Of a stretch of 7,375 nt of DNA, positions 1 to 6,627 are shown one piece after another (the stretch's first letter is position 1; each line of letters starts with the position of its first letter). Both the position numbers and the translations under genes were made by a program. The stretch covers positions 1 to 7,375 of the forward strand of contig JAOUFX010000124.1 of assembly GCA_029857975.1 (NCBI GenBank). Direction: 5' to 3'. The notes beneath the pieces are model-generated. The model ran no database searches, had not been told where the DNA came from, and saw nothing but the letters and a program-made list of their open reading frames with translations. The stretch is from Deltaproteobacteria bacterium (GTDB lineage Bacteria; Desulfobacterota; SM23-61).

Positions 1-1
1 C

Positions 2-139
2 TTGTTAGATGAAAATCCACGGCCGACGGTGGAAGAGATCAAAGATCAATTCGAGGGGAATTTATGCCGCTGCACCGGTTATGAACAGATCATTGCCTCA
101 GTGCTGCGGGCGGCGGAGCTGCGGGCCAGACGTGCGTAG
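2..139 (+). CDS. Molybdenum hydroxylase small [2Fe-2S] subunit, C-terminal fragment (CoxS/HcrC/XdhC-like)
   Basis: The open frame enters from the left edge and runs 45 codons to a TAG at 137-139. The visible end contains [20 protein letters not shown], the C-terminal helical [2Fe-2S] domain signature of xanthine-dehydrogenase-family small subunits. In this family the CRC cysteines, with a CxxC pair further upstream (outside the window), ligate the cluster nearest the molybdenum cofactor. The basic tail RARRA follows the last helix, as is usual. The subunit passes electrons between the molybdopterin large subunit and either FAD or the second Fe-S cluster. Which member it is (CO dehydrogenase, 4-hydroxybenzoyl-CoA reductase, nicotinate or furoyl-CoA dehydrogenase type) cannot be told from this fragment. 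A molybdopterin subunit begins about 6.7 kb downstream on the same strand. The two could belong to one enzyme or to two paralogous ones. Confidence 0.
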   Translation: MLDENPRPTVEEIKDQFEGNLCRCTGYEQIIASVLRAAELRARRA

Positions 140-199
140 TTTTTCCTCTTTTTGAGACTTTGCCGTAACCCATTAACCTTCTTTTCCTTGGGAGCGAGA

Positions 200-1561
200 T
201 TAAAAATTTTTAATGTAGTCCTCCAACTTAATCCGGTCCATGACTTCCTGCGGAACTGTGTTGAGGGGAGAAAACCGCTCCAGGGATGGTTTGGCGGTGG
301 CGTCGATGCCCATCTTATCCATCACTCCCAAAGGTTCAGCGGAGGGATCGAGGGAGGAACCACGAGCGCGGGGGATGATGAAAAGGTCCCGCGAAGCCTG
401 GACTCTCGTAGCCAAAGCCCAGAAAACGCGCTGCAGGTCCGCAATATCGATGTCGTGATCGACCACAATGGCATGCTTGAGATAAAGGTCGGCGCTGAAG
501 GCGGCCAGCAAAGCCGAGCGGGCCTGTCCTTCATATTTCTTTCTCATGGAAATGATCAAGGTAAAAGGGGCGGCCATGCGCACCGCTTCTACTTCCGGAA
601 CGGCTCCTTTGATCACCCGAAAATAGTTGGCCTCCATGGGAATGGTTGCCATGGTGAGATGTTCCCGGTGTTGCCCGCCGCAAATATCCTGGTAGATGGG
701 ATTATGGCGATGGGTGATGGCCTTCACCCGCATTACAGGGTTCTTGGCCGAACGGATGGCATAGCCGGTAAACTCGCCGAAGGGACCTTCTTCTTCCCGC
801 ACCAAGGGTTCGATTTCACCTTCCAGGATGATTTCAGCTCCGGCAGGAACTGTTAAGTCCACAGTTTTACACCGGACGATCTCCAGAGGACTTCCCTTGA
901 GCCCGCCGATAATTCCCATTTCGCTTTCATGATAAGGCCCTATGGCCAAAGCGCCGATCGCCGAGGCTGGGTGGTTGCCGATGGATACGGCAACTTCCAG
1001 GGGCTTTCCCCGCTCCTCCGTTTTGCCATAAATGGCATTGAGGTGTTTTCCCACGGTCATGAAGATTCCCAGGCGGTTCTTCCCCTTGACCATCAGGCGG
1101 TTGTAGCTGAGGTTGTGATCTCCCGTATCAGGATCTTTGGCCAGAACAATTCCCGCGGTAATGTAAAACCCCCCATCCGTGTTGTGGTACATCATGGCCG
1201 GAAGTTTTTGCAGGTCGACTTCCTTGCCCTGAATAACGACCTCTTGTACGGGGGCTCTGGAAACTTCGACCGGAGGGATGGGATACTGATAGGCCTGGGC
1301 GACCCTTTGGTTTAATGCCCGCTTGGAAACTCCAAAGGCCCTGGCCACTCGCCCCCGATCCGCATAACAGTTGACGACGACGGGCAGGGTGTACCCTTTC
1401 ACCTTTTCAAACCAAAGAAGCGGAACCTGCCTGGCCTGTTCCAGTTTAGTGACAATAGCGGAAACCTCGTACAGGGTGTCGACTTCTTTGTTGATGCGAA
1501 TGAACCCTCCTTCTTTGGTCTCTTCCATATCTTTTAAAAAACTTCTGAAATCTTCTCCCAT
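200..1561 (-). CDS. UbiD-family prenylated-FMN-dependent (de)carboxylase
   Basis: This 453-residue protein has the usual length for bacterial UbiD-family enzymes. These carry out reversible non-oxidative decarboxylation of aromatic, heteroaromatic or alpha,beta-unsaturated acids in the cytoplasm with prenylated FMN made by a UbiX partner (no ubiX in this window). Aligned by spacing with fungal Fdc1, the catalytic E-R-E triad appears intact as R155 (SYNRLMV), E258 and E263 (EEGPFGEFTGY). The likely metal/prFMN-phosphate ligands N150, H173 (VGKH) and E214 are also present, so the enzyme looks active. The start is supported by AAGGGAG 8 nt upstream and by an N-terminus (FRSFLKDMEE...IRINKEVD) typical of the family. 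It follows the cupin gene by 112 nt on the same strand and converges on the Fe-S subunit gene with 60 nt between them. The substrate is unknown. Phthaloyl/isophthaloyl-CoA, hydroxybenzoate, pyrrole-2-carboxylate and furandicarboxylate (HmfF) decarboxylases are all in this family. It is unlikely to be the ubiquinone enzyme, given the catabolic surroundings. Confidence 0.93.
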   Translation of the reverse strand: MGEDFRSFLKDMEETKEGGFIRINKEVDTLYEVSAIVTKLEQARQVPLLWFEKVKGYTLPVVVNCYADRGRVARAFGVSKRALNQRVAQAYQYPIPPVEVSRAPVQEVVIQGKEVDLQKLPAMMYHNTDGGFYITAGIVLAKDPDTGDHNLSYNRLMVKGKNRLGIFMTVGKHLNAIYGKTEERGKPLEVAVSIGNHPASAIGALAIGPYHESEMGIIGGLKGSPLEIVRCKTVDLTVPAGAEIILEGEIEPLVREEEGPFGEFTGYAIRSAKNPVMRVKAITHRHNPIYQDICGGQHREHLTMATIPMEANYFRVIKGAVPEVEAVRMAAPFTLIISMRKKYEGQARSALLAAFSADLYLKHAIVVDHDIDIADLQRVFWALATRVQASRDLFIIPRARGSSLDPSAEPLGVMDKMGIDATAKPSLERFSPLNTVPQEVMDRIKLEDYIKNF

Positions 1562-1642
1562 TTCTTGGTCTCCCTTGAATCAGCTCCGCAGAGCAAGAAG
1601 GCTCTTTCGCTTTCATTGGAAAAATATGCTGCAATTATTTTT

Positions 1643-1660
1643 GGGCCCCGCTTGGGGCTC
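1643..1660 (-). other. GC-rich hairpin between cupin and UbiD genes
   Basis: The 5-bp core GCCCC/GGGGC (1645-1649 and 1654-1658) around a 4-nt loop extends to 7 pairs if a G-U wobble is allowed. It lies in the 112-nt spacer inside the leftward cupin-ubiD unit. On the transcribed strand it is followed by an A-rich run rather than a U-tract, so it is not a standard intrinsic terminator. It could affect processing or the relative expression of the two genes, or mean nothing. Confidence 0.35.
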
Positions 1661-1673
1661 CGGCTTCTGCCCC

Positions 1674-2030
1674 TCAGCCCTCTGGATGGAAATAATGAAT
1701 TTCCAGAAGCAGACAGCCTGCTTTGCTGCTGAAGGGTCCATGGGGAGCATGGGGTGGGCGGCAGGCATAAGTCATAGGACCGAAAGTTTTCCCCCCAACA
1801 GTTAAATCTCCCGAGACCTGGAAGACTTCTTCCCAATAGTCATGTTCAAATGGTTCGGTTGTAAAGGCCCCCGGTTGAAAACGAAGCAAGCGGGTGCGCG
1901 ACCCCTTTTTCTCTTTCTCATCCAGGTAACCAGTGATAATTTTTTGCTGGATTCCTTGAGGATAACCCGGGGGAGTCTCCCAACCGGACGCAAGGTCTAA
2001 GGTAAAGAATTCCAGATGCTCCTTTAACAT
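1674..2030 (-). CDS. Small ChrR-like single-domain cupin protein
   Basis: This 118-residue protein has a single cupin (double-stranded beta-helix) domain over roughly residues 45-115. Cupin motif 1 is recognisable as PGAFTTEPFEHDYWEEVFQVSGDL; the usual HxH is reduced to FxH (H63), followed by E67/E68. Motif 2 is RPPHAPHGP, with H94 and H97. H63, E67 or E68, and H97 are plausible metal ligands. There is no signal peptide or membrane segment. The start has GGAGG 6 nt upstream (2037-2041). The sequence resembles the cupin fold of ChrR anti-sigma factors, but the zinc-binding anti-sigma N-terminal domain of ChrR is absent, so it is more likely a stand-alone enzyme or metal-dependent accessory protein. 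It is the first gene of a leftward pair with the UbiD decarboxylase, which suggests a role in the same aromatic-acid pathway. The exact reaction is unknown. Confidence 0.82.
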   Translation of the reverse strand: MLKEHLEFFTLDLASGWETPPGYPQGIQQKIITGYLDEKEKKGSRTRLLRFQPGAFTTEPFEHDYWEEVFQVSGDLTVGGKTFGPMTYACRPPHAPHGPFSSKAGCLLLEIHYFHPEG

Positions 2031-2151
2031 TAAAAGCCTCCATTCTTTTTTTCCCCACTCTCGCCCCCGCCTGCTTGGGGGAAAAGGGATGGAAAGATTT
2101 TTTTATTTCTGCAGGCAGCGGAAAAAATCTGCATGCCAATTAAATCAGGGT

Positions 2152-2181
2152 ATTATAATTAGATATAAAAAATCAAGTCAA
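2152..2181 (-). promoter_or_regulatory. Candidate sigma70 promoter for the cupin-ubiD unit
   Basis: Read on the minus strand, TTGACT (2181-2176, 5 of 6 to consensus) is followed after 18 nt by a perfect TATAAT (2157-2152). The spacer is AT-rich. The predicted start near 2145 gives a 5' leader of about 115 nt before the cupin start codon. This is the best promoter match in the window. Confidence 0.5.
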
Positions 2182-2214
2182 GCTTTTTGGAAGGTAAGCA
2201 CAGAGAAAAAAATC

Positions 2215-2243
2215 TTGTTAAAATATTTTTTTTTAGATATGTT
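2215..2243 (+). promoter_or_regulatory. Weak candidate promoter for the gcdA-like gene
   Basis: TTGTTA (2215-2220) is followed after 17 nt by TATGTT (2238-2243), in a very AT-rich stretch 38 nt before the start codon at 2281. Both boxes are degenerate and AT-rich DNA yields such matches easily. A + strand TATAAT also exists at 2154-2159 but lacks a convincing -35 box. The 250-nt divergent gap 2031-2280 therefore holds back-to-back regulatory signals, and no gene is seen in it. Confidence 0.25.
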
Positions 2244-2280
2244 TAAAAAACTGAAATCTCGAAAACAGGAGGAACGATAG

Positions 2281-4014
2281 ATGAAACCATATTTTGAGAA
2301 AATGACTGATTTCGGGAAACCCCTAACCGAAAAACAGATTAAGAGTACAGAAGAAAATGTCAAACAAATCCGGGAGGTTGAAAAAAAGATTGCCGAGGCT
2401 GTAGAGAAAGTGAAAAAGGCGGGGCTTTCATCAGAAGCAATTAATAAAAGGGGTGAAATGACCGTCTATCAGAGGCTGGAGTATTTATTGGACCCGGGCA
2501 CCTGGTGCCCTTTGCACACCCTATTTGACCCCATGAATGAAGAATCAGGGACAACCGGCGTGGTCGATGGCCTGGGTAAGATCAACGGAAAATGGGCAGT
2601 GATCATCGGTTTTGACAATAAAGTAATAGCGGGAGCCTGGATTGCCGGTCAGGCAGAAAATATTTTGCGGGTTACCGACATGGCCAAGAACCTCCATCTT
2701 CCTCTGGTTTGGCTGGTGAATTGCAGTGGGGTGAAGCTTCCCGAACAGGAGAAGGTATACGCCAACCGGCGGGGAAACGGCACTACTTTCTTCCGGCATG
2801 CTGAACTTGAAAAATTGGGGATTCCAGTGCTTGCCGGAATTTATGGGACCAACCCGGCAGGAGGGGGATATCAGGGGATCAGCCCCACCATCCTTTTGGC
2901 CCATAAGAATTGCAATATCGCCGTCGGGGGAGGAGGCATAGTAAGCGGGATGACTCCCAAAGGGTTTTTTGACGAAGAAGGGGCCGAGATGATTATTGAC
3001 GCCACAAGAAAGTTTAAGAGCGTTCCTCCTGGACGGGCGGAGATTCATTACGACTCCACTGGTTTCTTCCGGGCGGTCTTTGAAAAGGAAGAAGGGGTTT
3101 TGGATGCTCTGAAAGAATACATGGAATATCTCCCTGCCTATCATCCCAAGTTTTTCAGGGTGGCCGAGCCCAAAGAACCTAAGTTTTCAGCCGCGGAGAT
3201 CGACCGGCTGGTTCCCTTCAATCAAAAGCTGGCTTACAATTTCGAAGAGGTTCTTGCCCGGCTGACGGATAACAGTGAACACATGGAGTTCCGACCTGAT
3301 TATGGCCCGGAGGTCTACACCGGCCTGGCAAAAATTGATGGCTTTGCGATCGGGATTATTGGGAATCGGCAGGGATTCATGCCCAAGGGATACCCTGAAT
3401 ATGCTCCTTACCCCGGCGTCGGCGGAAAGTTTTATCGGCAGGGGCTGATCAAGTTGAATGAGTTCGTCACGCAGTGCGGCAGAGACCGGCTGCCCATCAT
3501 TTGGTTTCAGGATACGTCCGGCATCGATGTAGGAGACATAGCCGAGAAGGCTGAGCTCCTGGGATTGGGGCAGTCCTTGATTTACTCCATCGAGCAGACG
3601 AATATGCCGATGATGTGCGTGGTTCTAAGAAAAGGAACGGCCGCTGCTCATTACATTATGGGCGGGCCCCAGGCGAATAATAATAACATTTTTACTTTAG
3701 GAACCCCTACGACGGAGATTTATGTAATGCACGGGGAAACAGCCGCCGTGGCCTCTTTTGCCAGAAGATTGGTTAAGGAAAAAGACGCGGGTCGCCCCTT
3801 AATGCCCACCATTGAAAAGATGAACATCCTGGCCCAGGAATATCATGATAAATCGAGGCCCCTTTACTGTGCCCAAACGGGATTTGTCGATGAAATCGTC
3901 TCCTTTGCCGATATGCGGAAGTATATGGTAGCCTTTGCCGGCTCCGCTTATCAAAACCCCAGATCGATCTGCCCCCACAACCACATGATGCTCCCGAGAT
4001 TGATCAAGGGATAA
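2281..4014 (+). CDS. gcdA: Glutaconyl-CoA decarboxylase alpha-subunit-like carboxyltransferase
   Basis: This 577-residue protein belongs to the acyl-CoA carboxylase carboxyltransferase family, with two crotonase-fold halves (about residues 55-290 and 310-570). From memory it resembles Acidaminococcus GcdA (about 587 residues) along its whole length, including GIYGTNPAGGGY (186-197), DTSGIDVGD (411-419), LRKGTAAAHYIMGGPQ (449-464) and the C-terminal YQNPRSICP (557-565). The predicted reaction transfers CO2 from glutaconyl-CoA to biotin on a carrier protein, giving crotonyl-CoA. In classical systems a GcdB membrane subunit then decarboxylates carboxybiotin and exports sodium. Such enzymes act late in anaerobic benzoate and glutarate degradation. 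The start is fixed by AGGAGG at 2267-2272, 8 nt upstream. The gene leads a rightward set with a CoA ligase and a DUF2848 gene. No biotin carrier or membrane subunit is next to it. Another acyl-CoA (for example methylmalonyl- or glutaryl-type) as substrate cannot be excluded. Confidence 0.88.
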   Translation: MKPYFEKMTDFGKPLTEKQIKSTEENVKQIREVEKKIAEAVEKVKKAGLSSEAINKRGEMTVYQRLEYLLDPGTWCPLHTLFDPMNEESGTTGVVDGLGKINGKWAVIIGFDNKVIAGAWIAGQAENILRVTDMAKNLHLPLVWLVNCSGVKLPEQEKVYANRRGNGTTFFRHAELEKLGIPVLAGIYGTNPAGGGYQGISPTILLAHKNCNIAVGGGGIVSGMTPKGFFDEEGAEMIIDATRKFKSVPPGRAEIHYDSTGFFRAVFEKEEGVLDALKEYMEYLPAYHPKFFRVAEPKEPKFSAAEIDRLVPFNQKLAYNFEEVLARLTDNSEHMEFRPDYGPEVYTGLAKIDGFAIGIIGNRQGFMPKGYPEYAPYPGVGGKFYRQGLIKLNEFVTQCGRDRLPIIWFQDTSGIDVGDIAEKAELLGLGQSLIYSIEQTNMPMMCVVLRKGTAAAHYIMGGPQANNNNIFTLGTPTTEIYVMHGETAAVASFARRLVKEKDAGRPLMPTIEKMNILAQEYHDKSRPLYCAQTGFVDEIVSFADMRKYMVAFAGSAYQNPRSICPHNHMMLPRLIKG

Positions 4015-4016
4015 GG

Positions 4017-4047
4017 AGAAAGGAGGGAAACGGCCAGCCTCCTTTCT
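4017..4047 (+). other. 10-bp perfect hairpin just after the gcdA-like gene
   Basis: AGAAAGGAGG (4017-4026) and CCTCCTTTCT (4038-4047) form a perfect 10-bp stem with an 11-nt loop, starting 2 nt after the stop codon. No U-tract follows, so it is not a classical intrinsic terminator. It may protect the 3' end, attenuate read-through, or separate expression of gcdA from the ligase. It contains an AGGAGG core but has no start codon at a useful distance. Confidence 0.45.
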
Positions 4048-4050
4048 GGC

Positions 4051-4079
4051 TTGACAATGCAGAGGGGGTCTAATATTTT
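4051..4079 (+). promoter_or_regulatory. Candidate internal promoter before the CoA ligase
   Basis: A perfect TTGACA (4051-4056) is followed after 17 nt by TATTTT (4074-4079, 4 of 6). A start near 4086 would leave only a few nucleotides before the AAGGAGGAGG ribosome-binding site at 4091-4100. This could give the ligase and DUF2848 genes their own transcription. It is one good box and one mediocre box, so the call is tentative. Confidence 0.3.
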
Positions 4080-4113
4080 ACGCAGTAAAAAAGGAGGAGG
4101 GTAAAAAAAGGCC

Positions 4114-5742
4114 ATGAAAATGGAAGAGACGTATCATCGCATGGATAGCCAGGGCTTTTTCAAACTGGACATTCCTGAAAAATTGAACATGGCCCGGCTG
4201 ATGGTTGACTACTGGGCGGAACACGGGAGGGCCCAGGATGTAGCCATCTACTATCTGGACATGAAGATCACCTATGGAGAGCTGAAAAACCTTTCGGATC
4301 GTGCGGCCAATGCCATGCACAAGTTGGGCATTGCCAAGGGGGATCGCTATGTAATCCGCACCCCGAATCAACCCGAATACATGATTGCCTTCGTGGGAGG
4401 GCAGAAAATTGGAGCGGTTCCCATCCCCACGAATGTCATGCTTAGGGAAGGGGAACTGGAACACATTATCAACAATAGCGAAGCGGTCGCCGTCGTTACC
4501 ACCTCCAAATACATCCCAGCCATTGAAAATATCCGCTCCAAATGCCCAACTTTGAAGCATGTCATCGTGGTCGGCGAAACAAAAGGGAATCAAATCGCCT
4601 TCGCGGATCTCTTGAAAGAGGATGCCGCCTCTCTCCCCTATGTGGAGACCCACAAGAATGATCCGGCGTATTTCTTATATACCTCCGGGACAACGGGAGC
4701 GCCCAAAGGGGTTGTTCACTGCCATCGTTTTAGCATCGGGGCTGGAGACCCCATTGGGAAATTCGCCATGGGATTGGAGAGAGGGGATATCTGCGGCGGC
4801 CCCACCGCCCTGACCTGGATGTATGCTCTCGGACACAACTTCCTCTTTGCTTTTCGATGGGGCGTCTCCACGGCCATCTATGCCGATGAGCGCTTTAATT
4901 CCGAGAGGGCTTACGAATTCATCCAAAATTATAAGATTACGATATTCGCCGGGACCCCCACCATCTACCGCATGATGCTGGCCGTTAAGGACGCCGAAAA
5001 GCGATACGATACCCGTTCCTTAAAATACTGTCTCAGCTCTGGAGAGCCGCTGCTGGCCGAAACATGGCGGGAATGGATGCGTCGCTTCCGGGTGAAGATT
5101 CTGGATAGCATGGGACAGACAGAGGCCCACGAATTCTGCACTACCCAGACGAATCTGAAAGTCAGGATTGGGTCGATGGGCAAGCCCCTCCCGGGAATTG
5201 AGGTGGCCATCGTGAACGAAAAAGGCGAAATACTTCCTACAGGCGAGATGGGGCATCTGGCTTTACGGAGGGATCATCCAGGCCTTTTCAAAGAATATTT
5301 CAAAGATCCGGAACGGACGAAGGAAGTTTATTTCCCGAACAATTGGTACGATACCAAAGATCTGGCGACCATGGATGAAGAGGGTTATTTCTGGTATGGC
5401 TCCAGGTCTGACGACATCATGACTTCACACGGCTACCGCATATCCCCGGCGGATGTGGAAACGGCCTTGCAGGAACATAAGGCCGTGCTGGAGTCCGGTG
5501 TGGCCGGGGTCGTTGACCCGGAGATGGGAGAAAAGGTGAAGGCCTGGGTGGTTCTGCACGAAGGGTATCAGCCCACCCCGGAGCTGGCCAAGGAGCTTCA
5601 GGAACACGTGAAGGCAACCATTGCACCCTACAAATACCCGCGGGAGATTGAGTTTGTGAAGGAGCTTCCTAAAACTTCCTCGGGGAAAATCTTGAGAAGA
5701 GAGCTACGCAGGACGGAGAAGGAGAAACTCCAGAAAAAATAG
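4114..5742 (+). CDS. AMP-forming aryl/acyl-CoA ligase (benzoate-CoA-ligase-like)
   Basis: This 542-residue protein is of the adenylate-forming (ANL) superfamily, with normal length and complete motifs. These are the P-loop YTSGTTGAPKG (189-199), DSMGQTE (331-337), YDTKDLA (412-418), the hinge region YGSRSDDIMTSHGYRISPADVE start (428-), and KTSSGKILRREL near the C-terminus with the catalytic lysine K525. It activates a carboxylic acid with ATP to an acyl-adenylate and then to a CoA thioester, in the cytosol. The overall pattern, including YGSRSDDIMTSHGYRISP, recalls benzoate/2-aminobenzoate-CoA ligases and medium-chain acyl-CoA synthetases. The true acid cannot be read from sequence; an aromatic or furoate-like acid fits the neighbours. 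The first ATG (4114) has AAGGAGGAGG about 13 nt upstream, slightly long; the ATG at 4120 is an alternative. It lies 99 nt after gcdA and 60 nt before the DUF2848 gene. Confidence 0.9.
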   Translation: MKMEETYHRMDSQGFFKLDIPEKLNMARLMVDYWAEHGRAQDVAIYYLDMKITYGELKNLSDRAANAMHKLGIAKGDRYVIRTPNQPEYMIAFVGGQKIGAVPIPTNVMLREGELEHIINNSEAVAVVTTSKYIPAIENIRSKCPTLKHVIVVGETKGNQIAFADLLKEDAASLPYVETHKNDPAYFLYTSGTTGAPKGVVHCHRFSIGAGDPIGKFAMGLERGDICGGPTALTWMYALGHNFLFAFRWGVSTAIYADERFNSERAYEFIQNYKITIFAGTPTIYRMMLAVKDAEKRYDTRSLKYCLSSGEPLLAETWREWMRRFRVKILDSMGQTEAHEFCTTQTNLKVRIGSMGKPLPGIEVAIVNEKGEILPTGEMGHLALRRDHPGLFKEYFKDPERTKEVYFPNNWYDTKDLATMDEEGYFWYGSRSDDIMTSHGYRISPADVETALQEHKAVLESGVAGVVDPEMGEKVKAWVVLHEGYQPTPELAKELQEHVKATIAPYKYPREIEFVKELPKTSSGKILRRELRRTEKEKLQKK

Positions 5743-5802
5743 TATCAGGGAAAGTGTTGGTTTTTGAGGAAAAAATAAAAAACAAGAAGGTTTTTGGGAG
5801 CC

Positions 5803-6495
5803 ATGAATCAATTTTTTACTTTGGAAGGCAAGGAGGGCAAGAGGGAAATCTCCTTGGAAATTAAAGGAGCCGTTTTGTGTGGATACACAGGCCGCGATCA
5901 GGCGGCCGTCAGAAGGCATATCGAAGAATTGCAAAAAGAAGGGGTCAAACCCCCACCTTCAGTCCCCACCTTCTACCCCAAGCCTCCACAGGGGATATCC
6001 TTTGATGGGGATATATATGTGCAGGGCCACGAGACTTCGGGAGAGGTTGAATATGTTCTCCTGGTCAATCCACAAGGCCTATGGGTAGGATTGGGGAGCG
6101 ATCATACCGACCGGGAGTTAGAGAGGCTCGATATTTTGAAATCCAAGCAGGCCTGCCCCACCATTATCTCCCGGAGCTTGTGGAATTACGATGCAATAAA
6201 AGAACATTGGGACAACATCGAGATTCGCAGCTGGGCCACCCGAGAGGACAGAAAAGTGCTCTACCAAGAATCAAGCCTGGCCACCATTCTTCCCCCGCGA
6301 GAGTTAATACGCTTGGTCCAGCAGAAAGTGCAAGGATCCCTTGAAGGGATCACGATTTATTCGGGAACCCCTCCCTTGAAGACAGAAGGGATTGTCTTTG
6401 CGGATCGGTTTGAAGGGGAGCTTTACGATCCAGTCCTTGGGAAGAAGCTAACCTTCAATTATTCCATTCATACATTATCCTGGTTCCGATATTGA
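5803..6495 (+). CDS. DUF2848 family protein
   Basis: This 230-residue protein is recognised, from memory of the family, by CGYTGRDQAAV (26-36), PPPSVPTFY (50-58), GSDHTDRELE (98-107), SKQACP (114-119), LYQESSLATILPP (153-165) and LYDPVLGKKL (207-216). I recall DUF2848 being linked to the fumarylacetoacetase-like fold, in which acidic residues bind a divalent metal; that link and a hydrolase or decarboxylase role are not proven here. No signal peptide or membrane helix is seen, so it is probably cytosolic. The start is uncertain. ATG 5803 is chosen, but a TTG at 5794 in frame would add three residues. AGAAGG (5785-5790) is 12 nt from the ATG and only 3 nt from the TTG, and GGGAG lies very close to the ATG. 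It follows the CoA ligase by 60 nt and probably shares its transcript, suggesting a step on a pathway intermediate. Confidence 0.8.
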   Translation: MNQFFTLEGKEGKREISLEIKGAVLCGYTGRDQAAVRRHIEELQKEGVKPPPSVPTFYPKPPQGISFDGDIYVQGHETSGEVEYVLLVNPQGLWVGLGSDHTDRELERLDILKSKQACPTIISRSLWNYDAIKEHWDNIEIRSWATREDRKVLYQESSLATILPPRELIRLVQQKVQGSLEGITIYSGTPPLKTEGIVFADRFEGELYDPVLGKKLTFNYSIHTLSWFRY

Positions 6496-6539
6496 CCTAA
6501 CTGATCAATAAAAAATATCTTTCGTGCCCAGAAAACCTC

Positions 6540-6568
6540 TTGACACGAAATTTCGGCTATGATAGAGA
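6540..6568 (+). promoter_or_regulatory. Possible promoter upstream of the large-subunit gene
   Basis: TTGACA is perfect at 6540-6545. The -10 box is unclear: TATGAT (6558-6563) is a good match but only 12 nt away, while correct 17-nt spacing gives TAGAGA (6563-6568), a poor match. The spacer contains the perfect 10-bp palindrome CGAAATTTCG (6546-6555), which could bind a regulator. If used, the leader to the gene at 6886 would be about 310 nt. Confidence 0.3.
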
Positions 6569-6573
6569 ACGGA

Positions 6574-6595
6574 GAATGAACATTCGTTCGGAACG
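6574..6595. promoter_or_regulatory. Putative TetR-type operator (overlapping palindromes)
   Basis: GAATGAACATTCGTTC (6574-6589) fits GAAnGAAnnTTCnTTC, a 16-bp inverted repeat with 12 self-complementary positions. It overlaps the 11-nt palindrome CGTTCGGAACG (6585-6595), perfect around its central base. The GAATGA/TCATTC-like half-sites recall operators of TetR-family regulators of fatty-acid and acyl-CoA genes such as Bacillus FadR. The site sits just downstream of the TTGACA box, where a repressor would block initiation. No regulator gene is in the window. Confidence 0.4.
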
Positions 6596-6627
6596 GTTTC
6601 GTAACCTAAATTGAGCAATTTTTTTTA

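Noticed and set aside
199..214. A perfect 16-bp AT palindrome at the 3' end of ubiD, considered as a bidirectional terminator
   Set aside because: It is made only of A and T, overlaps the last codons (I-K-N-F-stop), and has no GC stem or loop, so it would be too unstable to terminate transcription.
152..856. A 234-codon + strand open frame opposite the UbiD gene
   Set aside because: It is antisense to a gene with clear family motifs and an intact active site, has no ribosome-binding site or recognisable domain, and its composition looks like a reverse-strand shadow.
1562..1836. Short open frames on either strand between the cupin and UbiD genes
   Set aside because: They overlap the cupin or UbiD genes in other frames and lack start signals or recognisable protein content.
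2545..3144. A 199-codon minus-strand open frame inside the gcdA-like gene
   Set aside because: It lies fully opposite a well-conserved carboxyltransferase and shows no protein-family features.
4078..4653. A 191-codon minus-strand open frame over the start of the CoA ligase
   Set aside because: It is antisense to the ligase N-terminus, which is supported by motifs and a ribosome-binding site; no domain is recognisable in the antisense product.
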